64,000 bases of DNA, taken from NCBI GenBank assembly GCA_946965045.2, contig OX337228.1, positions 6,820,001-6,884,000 of the forward strand. Reading direction: 5' to 3'. The notes under the pieces are model-generated. The model had not been told where the DNA came from and searched no databases. It saw only the letters and a list, made by a program, of their open reading frames with translations. The number at the start of each line of letters is the position of its first letter. Within the stretch, counting starts at the first letter, position 1. The translations under genes were made by a program, and so were the position numbers. Positions 33,439 through 43,303 of this stretch are shown in pieces. This DNA comes from Epithemia pelagica. Taxonomy: Eukaryota; Bacillariophyta; Bacillariophyceae; Surirellales; Surirellaceae.

Positions 33439-34612
33439 TTAGGAAATGGCAGCACGGCGAAGATAGCTCCACATTTTATCTCTGCCGAGTTTGCTTTCCG
33501 CCGATGTCAAAACAACAGGAACATCATGCTGTAACGTTTCTCCCATTACCTGGCGCAGCTTGTTCATGACATCGTGGGATACCTTTCCAGAATAGTTTCC
33601 CGGTGCTCCTTTGCTATTCTTATCCGCCTTTGTTAGGACAATTACATATTTGGCTGCGGGAGGAATGTTTTCCTCGACTTGTTTCATAATAGCGGCATCC
33701 TCTTCAGTTGGACCATGCCTACTATCAATCAAGTGAAACAAGACTCGTAGGGTTGGGCGAGTTGCAATGTATTCTTGCATAAAGGAGGACCATTCTTTGC
33801 GTTGTTTCTCTGGTACCCTGGCGTAGCCAAATCCGGGAAGCTGGTAGAAGCAGCACGTGTGAGAACGAGCGCGCAATCAGACTCTTTCCAGATGTCCACG
33901 AAACAACAATTTCACTTACGTCTACCATATAGAACGAATCTGCATCCTTGCTTCCATGCACCATGTCGCCGTATTTGATTTCTTGTTCTCTACCGACCTT
34001 GTCATTGACGGCAAAAAAGTTGAACTGTTGTGTCTTGCCGGGTCGTTTGCTAGTATAGGCCAGTGCTTTGCGGTTCGTCACGGCATTGACCAAGCTACTC
34101 TTGCCCACATTGCTTCTTCCGATAAAGGCCGCTTCCCCTCGATCGGGTGGAGGACAACCATCCATGTTGACCGCCCCCGTCACAAACAGAACGCGGCGTA
34201 CCAAGGCATTCGAAAGTACCTCGTAGACGCGGTCGTCATTTTCCGAAGGTAAAGTCATCATGACATCCAAAACGGCATACACCACGTTACAGGGAACTTG
34301 GAGTTTGCTCACCTTTTCGCTGTTGGGGCCAAGGAAAGCCTCGTTGACTATTTCTCCTGAACGAATCTTGGATTGACATTGACTGGCACCTTGTAAGAGA
34401 CGCAAAAAGGGCACTCCCAGTTCCGACCCCGAAATCTCTGCCTGACGCACAGCAGGTCCCATGGCACACATCATACGACACGCATACACTGCAGCTCGAG
34501 GTTCTCCCCCGAAAAAATGCCATGAGGCAATGGATGCCAGGGCTTGGGCTCGAGATTTTAACAAATTGCAATGTGTTTCAGTCGTTTCGTCCTCGTTTGT
34601 TGATATCATGGG
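33439..34612 (-). pseudogene. EngB-type GTPase, 3' part, severed by a retrotransposon (copy 1)
   Basis: Same gene as the intact one at 61322-63116. This part holds exon 2 (33840-33439) and the 3' portion of exon 1 (from the insertion to 33920), with a 79 bp intron. G1 (GRSNVGKSS), G3 at the splice (VD-LPGFGYA), G4 (VLTKADKN) and G5 (LTSAESK) are all intact. Apart from the insertion no disabling change is seen. The stop follows AAIS. Without the element the two parts would read through continuously, so inactivation is recent. Confidence 0.88.
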
Positions 34613-34991
34613 AGTCGCGGTTAATCAGTGTGACGGACAGGCGATATGGCAGTCACGATTCGAATCTGTGAGACATAGAATCGTGTCCCCACTATGTATC
34701 CAAGAGCAATGCCTTACTACCAGAGAAGGCATTGCCCGTCGCATAGTAACCAAGCTCTAGCCATTGGCATCAATGGTTCCAAACTAACCTCCATGAGTAA
34801 ATGAGGAATTGATTCCTCGTGAGGAATCAAATGAGGAATTGAATGTAGTTCCTAAACCTAGAGCTTATAGTATCAACAAACAGAAAGTTGTGAAACAACT
34901 TCTATAGTGTATTGTCGTGGAGACTTGATCACCTCCACGCCAATATAGGTACTGCCCCTAGCTACTACAGAGTATCCTGTGTACTTTGACT
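34613..34991 (+). repeat. 5' LTR of the copia element
   Basis: 379 bp. Differs from the 3' LTR by T/C near 34850 and A/C near 34937. Carries a 10 bp perfect inverted repeat at 34809-34830 (ttgattcctc gt gaggaatcaa). Confidence 0.96.
34809..34830. promoter_or_regulatory. Hairpin-capable inverted repeat in the LTR
   Basis: Arms ttgattcctc and gaggaatcaa with a 2-base spacer, embedded in four close copies of 'gaggaat'. The same structure is at 43500-43521 in the 3' LTR. Could be a regulatory or RNA structural signal; role unknown. Confidence 0.6.
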
Positions 34992-35273
34992 GGTTATTAC
35001 GCCCTTTACTGCCTTACCCGCTCACGCATCCTTTGCCTCTAAGCTCTTGCTTATCCGTTCGAACCCTCTCGCCGCCTGAATCTCCCCTCCGGCCGCCCCC
35101 TCCCTTGCAAGCTGTCGTCCTCCCCACGTGAAGACGACTCTCCCCGTTCCCTAGGAAGCTTCACCTTGCTCCCCATCGAAGAGGAAATCCAATTCCTCTC
35201 GGACAGTGAAGACGAAACCACCAGCGATCCTTCCGCTGAGCCACGTGCCGACGACTCCTCCACCCAAGGAACC

Positions 35274-38200
35274 ATGCCTCCCACTGCTCCTCCAGCCCCT
35301 GCACCAACCGAACGCGTCCCGTTCAAGCCTCCAAGCCCTCGAATGGGCGGTTTAGTCCAACTCGATGAGTATAAATGGGCTGCCTGGACTGGTGGCAAGC
35401 CCCTAGCGAATTGGAAAGGCCTGGATCCAGCCGCATTCAATGGAACCACCCCCTTTCCCCGCACCCCTCACCAACGTCGTTTCGGGAAGGACATCACGGG
35501 TTTCGAAACCCGCTGTGGTGGATTGTCGAATCGTTTCCGCCAAGGAGACAACCTCCACAAGTTCATGAAGCGTCTCGACGAGACACTCATTCTCCGCGGC
35601 ATGGACACCATTGCCTACATACTTGACCCCGCTGACAACACCCGCATGCGCCATATTGTGAAGGAGCACACTCGCTTCACCCTGCGCCATGTCCAACAGA
35701 ACGCCGCGGCCCATTGCCAACAGTTTGACACATATGACGCCGAAAACGACACGGCCGCTCGTCTGTGCCTTTTGGAATCCGTCGACCTCAAGCTCCGCCA
35801 GCGAATTGAAACCAAGACCTCTTCCAACGACTCGTTCTGCCTTACCTGGATGACTTTCATCAGCATTCTTCAGTCTGATTCAGTCACCAAGTATGACAAA
35901 CTCGCCGCCAAGATCGCCTCCAGGACCCCATTCATGTACGCCGGCCAAAACATCACGGAAATGGCGGCCGACATGAAAGCAGATTGCGAAGACTTGTTTG
36001 CCTCCAGGTTTCACAAACAAACCTTGACCCTTGGCATCTTAGAAGCGTTCTCCCTTGCAAATGGAGACAGCCTCTACAACCTTGGATTGTTGAGTCTCCA
36101 ACCGCTCATCCAAGCCAAGATTCTTGAAGTCCGTTACAAATCGGACCAGGACCAACAAGCCGATCTCGAAGCCGCCGAACTGTCATTCAAAGATATCTGC
36201 GACAAGGCCGACTCCTTGTATTCTGATGCAATCAACCGCGGCTCCTGGCCACCGTCGAGCAACAACAAGGACACCAAAGTCCCCCCCGAAGTCTTCGGCA
36301 AACTAACCGAAGTTCAAGCAATGGCCCTTCGGCAGCACATGGGTGGTGCTTTCACAAAAGGAGCCTGTCTGATTTGTGGCGCCCAAGATCACTGGGCCAA
36401 AGATTGCCCCCAGCGTTCCTCCAAGCAGAACTCCGGGCAAAACTCCAACCGTCGCTCCAACTCCCAATCCAACTCCCAGCAGCGATCCAACCGTGGTGGC
36501 CGTGATGGAAGAGGCAACCAAGGCGGACGAAATGCTCGCACCAACAACAACCGCAGCAACAACAGCTCCTCATCCACGAACTGGAAGAAAATCGCACCCA
36601 CCGGCGACCAACCAACCCAAAAACAGAGCGATGGCAAAACATACAACTGGTGTGGTATCTGCAAACGTTGGACGCCCACCCACACCACCGACACCCACAA
36701 TGGCCCCGTTCCCAACAGGCGCCGCAACAACAACAACAATCGAAACAACCGCCAAGCCCAAGCCCACACCCTGGCCGTCGACTTTGACCCCTCCGCCTGG
36801 GCCGCGGTCATCGACATGGACGAACTCGTCTGCGTCGAATGCAGCGACCAAGACGAAACCGAAAACGAGAACACGTCTCCTCCTTCCGCAAACAACGAAA
36901 ACTCCTCCAACTCCATCCCTGACTCCTTCTGGGATGAGTTTTCTCCCACCGACAAAGAAGACGACGATGACGCCGTCTCCCTTTCGTCGTCCTCCAAACC
37001 ACCGAGCACCAACTCCTCTCCAAGTGCCGATGCTCCCCTGTGGATTGAAACCGACACTGTCGCTGATTGTTTTGGTGATCACTCCGACACCGTTGATTGT
37101 TATTTTGGCCTTGCTGATGATTCAAGTGAAGACGGCAAACCCTTTGCGGAAGACGACAACAACAACGACGACGACGAACACCATGACCAAACCTCTGTTG
37201 CCTCCTCCACTCGCAGCATCCTTCTGCCTCCCACTCCAGGCAACATCGACGCCCTGGACATCGACATCTCCAACTTGTCCTTGTCCACAGCTCCCCATGG
37301 CCGTTCCCCTTGTCTTGACCGACAGGCCAACACCACCAACGACTCGTCCATCACCTCCGTCCCCACTCGAGTGCACAACACTCCCACTTCAACGGACCAC
37401 CGACGCGAAGCCAACTTCGCAGCTGCCTTCCGCCACATCCCAACGACGCCGCATCCCACCGCGCCGTACACCCGTCCCTTTGTCCCCTTCAGCCGTCCTT
37501 TCGGCCATCCGTCGGCCATGGCCCTTGAATTCGACTATGGTAGCCTCCCCTTGGAATACATCAACTTTCCTTTCCTTGGGGAGGACACCACCCCGATCGA
37601 CCCCGACGACGCCATCCATCATGATCACCACCATGCCGACGCGTCCTCCTTCGACGAGTACACGGTCAATAGTGGTGCCAGCACCACCACGGCAACCACC
37701 GCCAACGAAACTGCTGCCACCACCACCACCGAAGTGTCACTTCCCGTCCCAGCGCCAACCGCCCTCATCATCTCCCTTCCTCAAGCTCCAGCCGATGCCA
37801 CTACCGCTGATGATCCTGATGATGACGACGACGACAACACTTCCGCCGATGAAGAGGACGATGACACTGTCGACGATGACGACTCCCCGGATCCTCCTCC
37901 CGACGACGATCACGATCCAAATTACGATGCCGATCGAGACGATGACTCCAATGGCGGACCGACCTCCCAGGACAACACCGATGCCCCATCTGATGCTGCT
38001 GTTCCCAGCAACACCAGTGGGGAACCAACCGAATCTTCGACTCCACCTTCGAATGACGACAACTCATCCTACGATCTTTTGGCTTCTGACACCGACGCAG
38101 CCACTGGTTCTACACCAGCCGAAAATTTGGATTCATCTAGTGTATCTGTTATAAGTAGTATTAGTGTGACCACCGACTCTGCTGACATCAGTACTCCCCA

Positions 38201-38957
38201 AGACCGAACCCCCCTACGTGCACCACTGGCCCGCCCTCCAACTCCGTTCAACCGCCATCTTGACGCGTGGCAAACAGCTGTTGCAGCGCCAGCCGAGCCA
38301 ACCACCCCTCGCACAAATGCCCTTGGTCTTTACTCGCCGGTCGAGCCAACTGCTGTGCCATCTTCACCTCCGTCTCACACGACCCGTCCCCGTCGTACCT
38401 TCGACACCGACGATCCAGCAGTCCGCATCCAATGCATGGAACGAGCCGTCGCCCGACTCATCCACGTGCACACGGCCATCAACAAGGAAGAAGACCTCTC
38501 CCAGCTCTCTCCTCTCCGCGACCAACTCGAGCAAGCCCGAACAAGTGTCCGCTTCCATCTCGAGACTCTCCGCCATGATGAATCCGTCCCCAACTCCAGG
38601 CTCGGTGCCCTCGATCCTCCTTTGAGCATCCAGTACACCTTCGCCTGGGAAATGGCCACCAATCCCCACTACACGGCCACCCAAATGCAGTGTGAAACCA
38701 CGTGCATCCCAGATCCACCCCCGAGCAAACGAATTAAGTTCGAACCTCATGCCAACTTAGCATGTGTTCAACCAACCACCCAACCAAACAAACAACCACC
38801 GTCGAGGCGTCCCCCTGTCTCCCGACCACGATATCCTCGGAATCGGCACCAAGATCCCTTGGCCTCCCAATTCAGTTTGATTGTTTCGTTTTCTGCTCTT
38901 ATCGTGGCCTCCCTTTCATGGCTCCATCCAACCGTCCTTCTCCACCATCTGTGGTAG
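35274..38957 (+). CDS. gag: Copia gag, unusually long, ending at in-frame UAG
   Basis: First ATG in the frame is 35274; the frame is open from about 35166. The N-terminal 400 residues are capsid-like helices, followed by a zinc knuckle CLICGAQDHWAKDC (coding about 36366-36407, the CX2CX4HX4C pattern) and a basic Asn/Arg-rich stretch, then a Cys/His cluster (WCGICKRWTPTHTTDTH). After that comes a ~600-residue Asp/Ser/Thr/Pro-rich region of very low complexity. The last 30 residues before the stop are hydrophobic (SLIVSFSALIVASLSWLHP). Stop is UAG at 38955-38957; pol continues in the same frame. At about 1228 residues it is far longer than ordinary copia gag. Confidence 0.9.
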   Translation: MPPTAPPAPAPTERVPFKPPSPRMGGLVQLDEYKWAAWTGGKPLANWKGLDPAAFNGTTPFPRTPHQRRFGKDITGFETRCGGLSNRFRQGDNLHKFMKRLDETLILRGMDTIAYILDPADNTRMRHIVKEHTRFTLRHVQQNAAAHCQQFDTYDAENDTAARLCLLESVDLKLRQRIETKTSSNDSFCLTWMTFISILQSDSVTKYDKLAAKIASRTPFMYAGQNITEMAADMKADCEDLFASRFHKQTLTLGILEAFSLANGDSLYNLGLLSLQPLIQAKILEVRYKSDQDQQADLEAAELSFKDICDKADSLYSDAINRGSWPPSSNNKDTKVPPEVFGKLTEVQAMALRQHMGGAFTKGACLICGAQDHWAKDCPQRSSKQNSGQNSNRRSNSQSNSQQRSNRGGRDGRGNQGGRNARTNNNRSNNSSSSTNWKKIAPTGDQPTQKQSDGKTYNWCGICKRWTPTHTTDTHNGPVPNRRRNNNNNRNNRQAQAHTLAVDFDPSAWAAVIDMDELVCVECSDQDETENENTSPPSANNENSSNSIPDSFWDEFSPTDKEDDDDAVSLSSSSKPPSTNSSPSADAPLWIETDTVADCFGDHSDTVDCYFGLADDSSEDGKPFAEDDNNNDDDEHHDQTSVASSTRSILLPPTPGNIDALDIDISNLSLSTAPHGRSPCLDRQANTTNDSSITSVPTRVHNTPTSTDHRREANFAAAFRHIPTTPHPTAPYTRPFVPFSRPFGHPSAMALEFDYGSLPLEYINFPFLGEDTTPIDPDDAIHHDHHHADASSFDEYTVNSGASTTTATTANETAATTTTEVSLPVPAPTALIISLPQAPADATTADDPDDDDDDNTSADEEDDDTVDDDDSPDPPPDDDHDPNYDADRDDDSNGGPTSQDNTDAPSDAAVPSNTSGEPTESSTPPSNDDNSSYDLLASDTDAATGSTPAENLDSSSVSVISSISVTTDSADISTPQDRTPLRAPLARPPTPFNRHLDAWQTAVAAPAEPTTPRTNALGLYSPVEPTAVPSSPPSHTTRPRRTFDTDDPAVRIQCMERAVARLIHVHTAINKEEDLSQLSPLRDQLEQARTSVRFHLETLRHDESVPNSRLGALDPPLSIQYTFAWEMATNPHYTATQMQCETTCIPDPPPSKRIKFEPHANLACVQPTTQPNKQPPSRRPPVSRPRYPRNRHQDPLASQFSLIVSFSALIVASLSWLHPTVLLHHLW

Positions 38958-41900
38958 TATGGCTGCTGTATCCCCTTGACCCTCTCGTGGATTGGTGAAT
39001 TTCTCCTCACACATCGGCTCCTTCCCCGCTCCAAACACCATCTCCGTCCTCGCCGGCACCCTTGGGCACACCCAATGATGAGCCATGCTTCATCACGTGC
39101 ATGCTCTTCTCTGGCCGACTGGTTTGTTGCGTCGTTTCGTACATGGTGGATCCACCACTACCCCAACCTCTGCTCCACACCAGAGGGAGAGAGTCCACCA
39201 AACAATGGTGCTCCACAGAGGGCACGCCATCCAAACCGTTCCATTCGACACCAACGACGCCAACGACGAGGCAACCAGCAGCACACCCATGGACCATCCC
39301 ATCAAGACTCCATCTCCGAACCTCAACTTTGCGCCCTCATTAACCAACTCGGAGAAAGTGAAGCCTTGAAAATGGCCCTCCAAGCTCCAGCCAAATTCAG
39401 ATCCGCCATGGAAAACCAAAACTCATCCAGTTTCCCCATCATCTGGGACTCTGGAGCGAGTATTGCTGTGTCAAACACCAAGTCCGATTTTGTTGGATCG
39501 ATCCGAAAAGTACGACCAGACCTGCAACTCAAAGGTGTTGCCCAAGGCGTCCCAATCAACGGACTCGGCACCGTCCACTGGTCCGTCATGGACACCAGAG
39601 GCAATCTCCGCACCCTCAAACTCTTGGCCTTGTTCATCCCATCGGCCAATTGTAGATTGTTGAGCACAACACATCTCCTCCAACAATACCCCGGAGAAAC
39701 CATCACCCTTCAAGACTGCGGATTAACTCTCAGCGGGATACAAGACGACTCCAATTGGACCCCGGTCTTTGCCACCATCAATCCGACCAACAACCTTCCC
39801 ACCTGCTATGGCTATGGAAAAGATGGAATCCACCGATCCATCCAAGCACTCGTGACCACTGTCACCGTTGTCCACGAACGAAACTTGAACTTGACCGAAC
39901 CACAGAAGGAATGGCTTCGGTGGCACCAACGACTTTGCCACATGAACTTTCGGACCATCCAATTCCTTTTTAAATCCGGTGTATTGTCACGTTCTGCGTC
40001 AAACCGTCAGTTGCACACAGCCATCTGCAAACTACGGAGTCCGCCCATGTGTGCCGCCTGTCAATACGGCAAGCAACGACAACGGTCAACACCAGGACAA
40101 ACAGTCACCAAAGTTCTCGACCGTGACGGTGCCCTCAAAAACAACGACCTGTTTCCGGGCCAAAGTGTGTCGGTGGACCACTTTATTTGCTCCACGAAAG
40201 GTAGATTGTTTACGTCGAAAGGAAAGACAAAAGATGAGAAAATGTTTTGCGGAGGATGCATCTTTGTTGATCACGCCAGCGGCCACATCGATGTGGTCTT
40301 TCAGGCGCATCTCAACACTCACGAGACTTTGCATGCCAAACTTACCTTCGAGCAACGTTGCAAGGATGTGGGTGTCGTTCCCCAACGATACCACACTGAC
40401 AACGGCAGCTGTTTCACTGCACAAGACTACACCAGGCAACTCGAAACCTTTGCCCAGATTCGGTCCTACGCTGGAGTAGGCGCCCATCACCAGAATGGCG
40501 TCGCCGAACGAGCCATCCAAACCATCATGTCGATGGCTCGGACGATGATGCTCCACGCCAGCATCCACAGGCCTGAGACAGCGGATCCCACCCTCTGGCC
40601 CATGGCGGTCTCCCACGCCGTCTTTGTCTTCAACCACGTTCCCAATCCGTCCACTGGCGTCTCACCCCACGATATCTTTTCAAGAACGAGATGGCCACAA
40701 AAACGGCTACACGATCTTCATGTCTGGGGAGCACCCGTGTACGTCCTGGAAAAACGGATTGCAGACGGTAAGAAACTGCCAAGATGGAAACCAAGATCAC
40801 AACGAGGGATGAACATGGGACTTTCTCCCAACCATGCCACCACAGCACCACTCGTTTTGAATCTTTCCACGGGCGCCATCACACCGCAGTACCATGTCGT
40901 CTTCGACGATTGGTTTGCAACGGTGCCGACTCCAGCAGACAACAACAACACAGAAGACATCTCCAGACTTGACAGTGTCTTTGGCGACATGACCAATCAT
41001 CTGCACTCACCGGGGTACGACAACGATGACTGTGTGGACGACGCTGTCACCAGTGCACCACTTGCTGCTGTCAACCATCGTTCTGAAGACAATATTTTTA
41101 CGTCTATGGAACGAACTGTTCCGTCTGTCCCTCTTTCTGTTGACACGCCAGCTGTCTCTGTCCCCAGAACTCCCCCAGCCACTCCCACCACCCAGCCCTC
41201 CACGACTGCTTCGTCTCGTCTTGCCCCGTCGGCTAGTGACCCACTCCCTTCTCCGCCTCCCGTGCCACCTCCGAACACGCCAGTGCGCGATGTCCCTCCG
41301 CGCGCGGCGACACCTCCAAAGCCAAAACCTGCTGTTTCCTTCTCGGAACCGCTCGTTTTGCCTTCCCCGTCGTCTCCTGTCCCTGTGCACTCGGAACAGA
41401 GGGAGAATCCAGCACCACTGTCGCCTCTCCGTGTGGCACCAGCCTCCCATCCCTCTTCTCCTCAGAGGGAGTCTCTCTCCTCAAGACAGCCCTCCTCTCA
41501 GAGGGAGCCGCCTTCTCAGAGGGAGCCACCAAGCGATCCTCCTTCCGACGCACCATCTGCTCGACGATCCAACCGTGTCCGTCGTTCACCAAGTCGTCTC
41601 ATCGAGAATATGGACGCCGCCCAACAATCCTATGTCGCCAATCAAGCCGAATTCGATGACATCAGTGGATTCAAGGTTGCCATTTCAGATCCAGACACTC
41701 TGTCCTACGAACAAGCAAGACAAGACAAGGATATCGACCATTGGAGAGAAGCGGCTAGAATAGAAATTGAAGAATTAACTAGCAAGGGAACATGGAGTGA
41801 GGTTCCAGAGGAAGAAGCAACATCAAGAATCATCCCTGGTACCTGGGTCTTCAAGCGCAAGCGCCACCCAGACGGAACCATCAAGAAATACAAGGCCAGA

Positions 41901-43262
41901 TACTGTGTCCGTGGGGATCTCCAAGAAGGCGACTTCAACACCTACTCACCCGTCGTCAATTGGGCCTCAATCCGTATTGCTTTGGTACTCGCCCTGGCTT
42001 GCAACTGGGCAATGGTTTGCATCGATTTCAACAATGCCTTCGTCCAGGCCGAGTTAAAAGATCCTGTTTGGATCCACATCCCGCGCGGTTTCTCCTCCAC
42101 CAAGACCACCAAAACCTGTCTCCGACTCCACAAGAGCCTTTATGGACTCTCGGTCGCACCTCGGTTGTGGTACCAACGTCTCCGACAAGCCTTGCTTGAC
42201 GACGGCTTCACCCAGAGCAAACTCGACGAATGTGTCTTCCTCAAGGAAAACATGATGGTGTTTCTCTGGGTGGATGATTGTGGTATTATCGCTCCGACGA
42301 TGGACGCAATCAACGAATTTGTGAAACGACTCAAGGCTCGAGGATTTGAGCTCTCCGTGGACAGTGATTTTGCTGAGTACTTGGGCATCTATTTCACTCG
42401 GAAAGATGGAACAATTACAATGACCCAACCAGGGCTCATTAAGAAGATCGTTGAGGCCACAGGCATGACAAATTGCAATGGCAACTTTGTGCCAGCCTCC
42501 CAAGTGTGCCTTGGCAGTGACCCTGATGGACCACCGATGAAAGAAAAATGGAACTACCGTTCCATCGTCGGCATGCTCCTTTACCTTTCCACCAACACAC
42601 GGCCAGATATCAGTTTTGCCGTCTCCCAAGTCGCTCGCTTTTCAACCAACCCGAAACAATCCCATGCCCAAGCCATCAAAATGATTGTCCGATACCTCTG
42701 GAGAACTGTAGATTGTGGGACAATTTTTCGGCCAACAACCGCCTTCAAGGTTGATTGCTATGTGGATGCGGATTTCATGGGCCTCCATGGCCGTGAATCC
42801 GAGGACGAACCGATCAGTGCCAAATCACGCACTGGATACATCATCCATTTTGGCGGCTGTCCCTTGGTCTGGAAATCTCAGCTCCAAAGTGAGATTGCCA
42901 CCAGTACCTTCCACGCCGAATACGTCGCGCTTTCGCAAAGCATGCGTGTTGTTGTGTGGCTCCAAGACATCTTGTTCGAGATCAACCACCACCTTGACCT
43001 CGGCACCGACTCCCCAACCATCTTTGCTGAAATCCATGAGGACAACAACAGCGCGTATCTTCTTGCCAACAACCAGCGCCTCTCGTCCCGTTCCAGATCC
43101 CTCAACAACAAATACCACTGGTTCTGGGAAGTTGTGAAAGGGACGAATGCAACAGTTAGAATCTCCAAGATCGAAACAACGATGCAACGAGCGGACTATC
43201 TTACCAAAGGACTCTGCCGTGATGTTTTTGAGAGGATTCGGAAACTGAATCAAGGTTGGTGA
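38958..43262 (+). CDS. pol: Copia pol (protease, integrase, RT, RNase H), same frame as gag after UAG
   Basis: Open from the codon after gag UAG to TGA 43260-43262 with no other stop. Aspartic protease WDSGAS (about 39444); integrase zinc-binding HQRLCHMNF...CAACQYGKQ; DDE core with SVDHFICS, YHTDNGSCF and HHQNGVAERAIQT. Reverse transcriptase: WVFKRKRHPDGTIKKYKAR, CIDFNNAFVQAEL, KSLYGLSVAPRLWYQRL and FLWVDDCGII, where Trp replaces the usual Tyr of YVDD. RNase H: DCYVDADFMG, SEIATSTFHAEYVAL, EDNNSAYLLAN. A Pro/Ser-rich linker separates integrase and RT. No frameshift is needed, only passage of UAG. The whole polyprotein looks intact. Confidence 0.95.
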   Translation, partial: YGCCIPLTLSWIGEFLLTHRLLPRSKHHLRPRRHPWAHPMMSHASSRACSSLADWFVASFRTWWIHHYPNLCSTPEGESPPNNGAPQRARHPNRSIRHQRRQRRGNQQHTHGPSHQDSISEPQLCALINQLGESEALKMALQAPAKFRSAMENQNSSSFPIIWDSGASIAVSNTKSDFVGSIRKVRPDLQLKGVAQGVPINGLGTVHWSVMDTRGNLRTLKLLALFIPSANCRLLSTTHLLQQYPGETITLQDCGLTLSGIQDDSNWTPVFATINPTNNLPTCYGYGKDGIHRSIQALVTTVTVVHERNLNLTEPQKEWLRWHQRLCHMNFRTIQFLFKSGVLSRSASNRQLHTAICKLRSPPMCAACQYGKQRQRSTPGQTVTKVLDRDGALKNNDLFPGQSVSVDHFICSTKGRLFTSKGKTKDEKMFCGGCIFVDHASGHIDVVFQAHLNTHETLHAKLTFEQRCKDVGVVPQRYHTDNGSCFTAQDYTRQLETFAQIRSYAGVGAHHQNGVAERAIQTIMSMARTMMLHASIHRPETADPTLWPMAVSHAVFVFNHVPNPSTGVSPHDIFSRTRWPQKRLHDLHVWGAPVYVLEKRIADGKKLPRWKPRSQRGMNMGLSPNHATTAPLVLNLSTGAITPQYHVVFDDWFATVPTPADNNNTEDISRLDSVFGDMTNHLHSPGYDNDDCVDDAVTSAPLAAVNHRSEDNIFTSMERTVPSVPLSVDTPAVSVPRTPPATPTTQPSTTASSRLAPSASDPLPSPPPVPPPNTPVRDVPPRAATPPKPKPAVSFSEPLVLPSPSSPVPVHSEQRENPAPLSPLRVAPASHPSSPQRESLSSRQPSSQREPPSQREPPSDPPSDAPSARRSNRVRRSPSRLIENMDAAQQSYVANQAEFDDISGFKVAISDPDTLSYEQARQDKDIDHWREAARIEIEELTSKGTWSEVPEEEATSRIIPGTWVFKRKRHPDGTIKKYKARYCVRGDLQEGDFNTYSPVVNWASIRIALVLALACNWAMVCIDFNNAFVQAELKDPVWIHIPRGFSSTKTTKTCLRLHKSLYGLSVAPRLWYQRLRQALLDDGFTQSKLDECVFLKENMMVFLWVDDCGIIAPTMDAINEFVKRLKARGFELSVDSDFAEYLGIYFTRKDGTITMTQPGLIKKIVEATGMTNCNGNFVPASQVCLGSDPDGPPMKEKWNYRSIVGMLLYLSTNTRPDISFAVSQVARFSTNPKQSHAQAIKMIVRYLWRTVDCGTIFRPTTAFKVDCYVDADFMGLHGRESEDEPISAKSRTGYIIHFGGCPLVWKSQLQSEIATSTFHAEYVALSQSMRVVVWLQDILFEINHHLDLGTDSPTIFAEIHEDNNSAYLLANNQRLSSRSRSLNNKYHWFWEVVKGTNATVRISKIETTMQRADYLTKGLCRDVFERIRKLNQGW

Positions 43263-43293
43263 TTGACTGTGTTTGAAAAGATATCGCCCTTGT

Positions 43294-43303
43294 CAAGAGG
43301 GAG
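43294..43303 (+). other. Polypurine tract
   Basis: caagagggag immediately before the 3' LTR; the standard position for priming plus-strand DNA. Confidence 0.75.

Larger units (their letters stand above)
29462..34612. repeat. Segmental duplication copy 1, left block
   Basis: Collinear and nearly identical with 57459-62484, from a shared 'gcagggcagtc' to the EngB codon where the copia element inserted. The block continues beyond the retrotransposon at 43683-44350, and again after a further ~8 kb insert at about 52380 onward, matching 62476-64000. Confidence 0.9.

Noticed and set aside
35166-35273. Gag start at 35166
   Set aside because: The frame is open there but the codon is TTG; the first ATG is 35274. 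A non-AUG or spliced start cannot be excluded.
36376-38154. Second plus-strand frame across gag (Pro/Thr-rich)
   Set aside because: A shadow frame produced by the biased composition of the acidic region; it lacks any motif.
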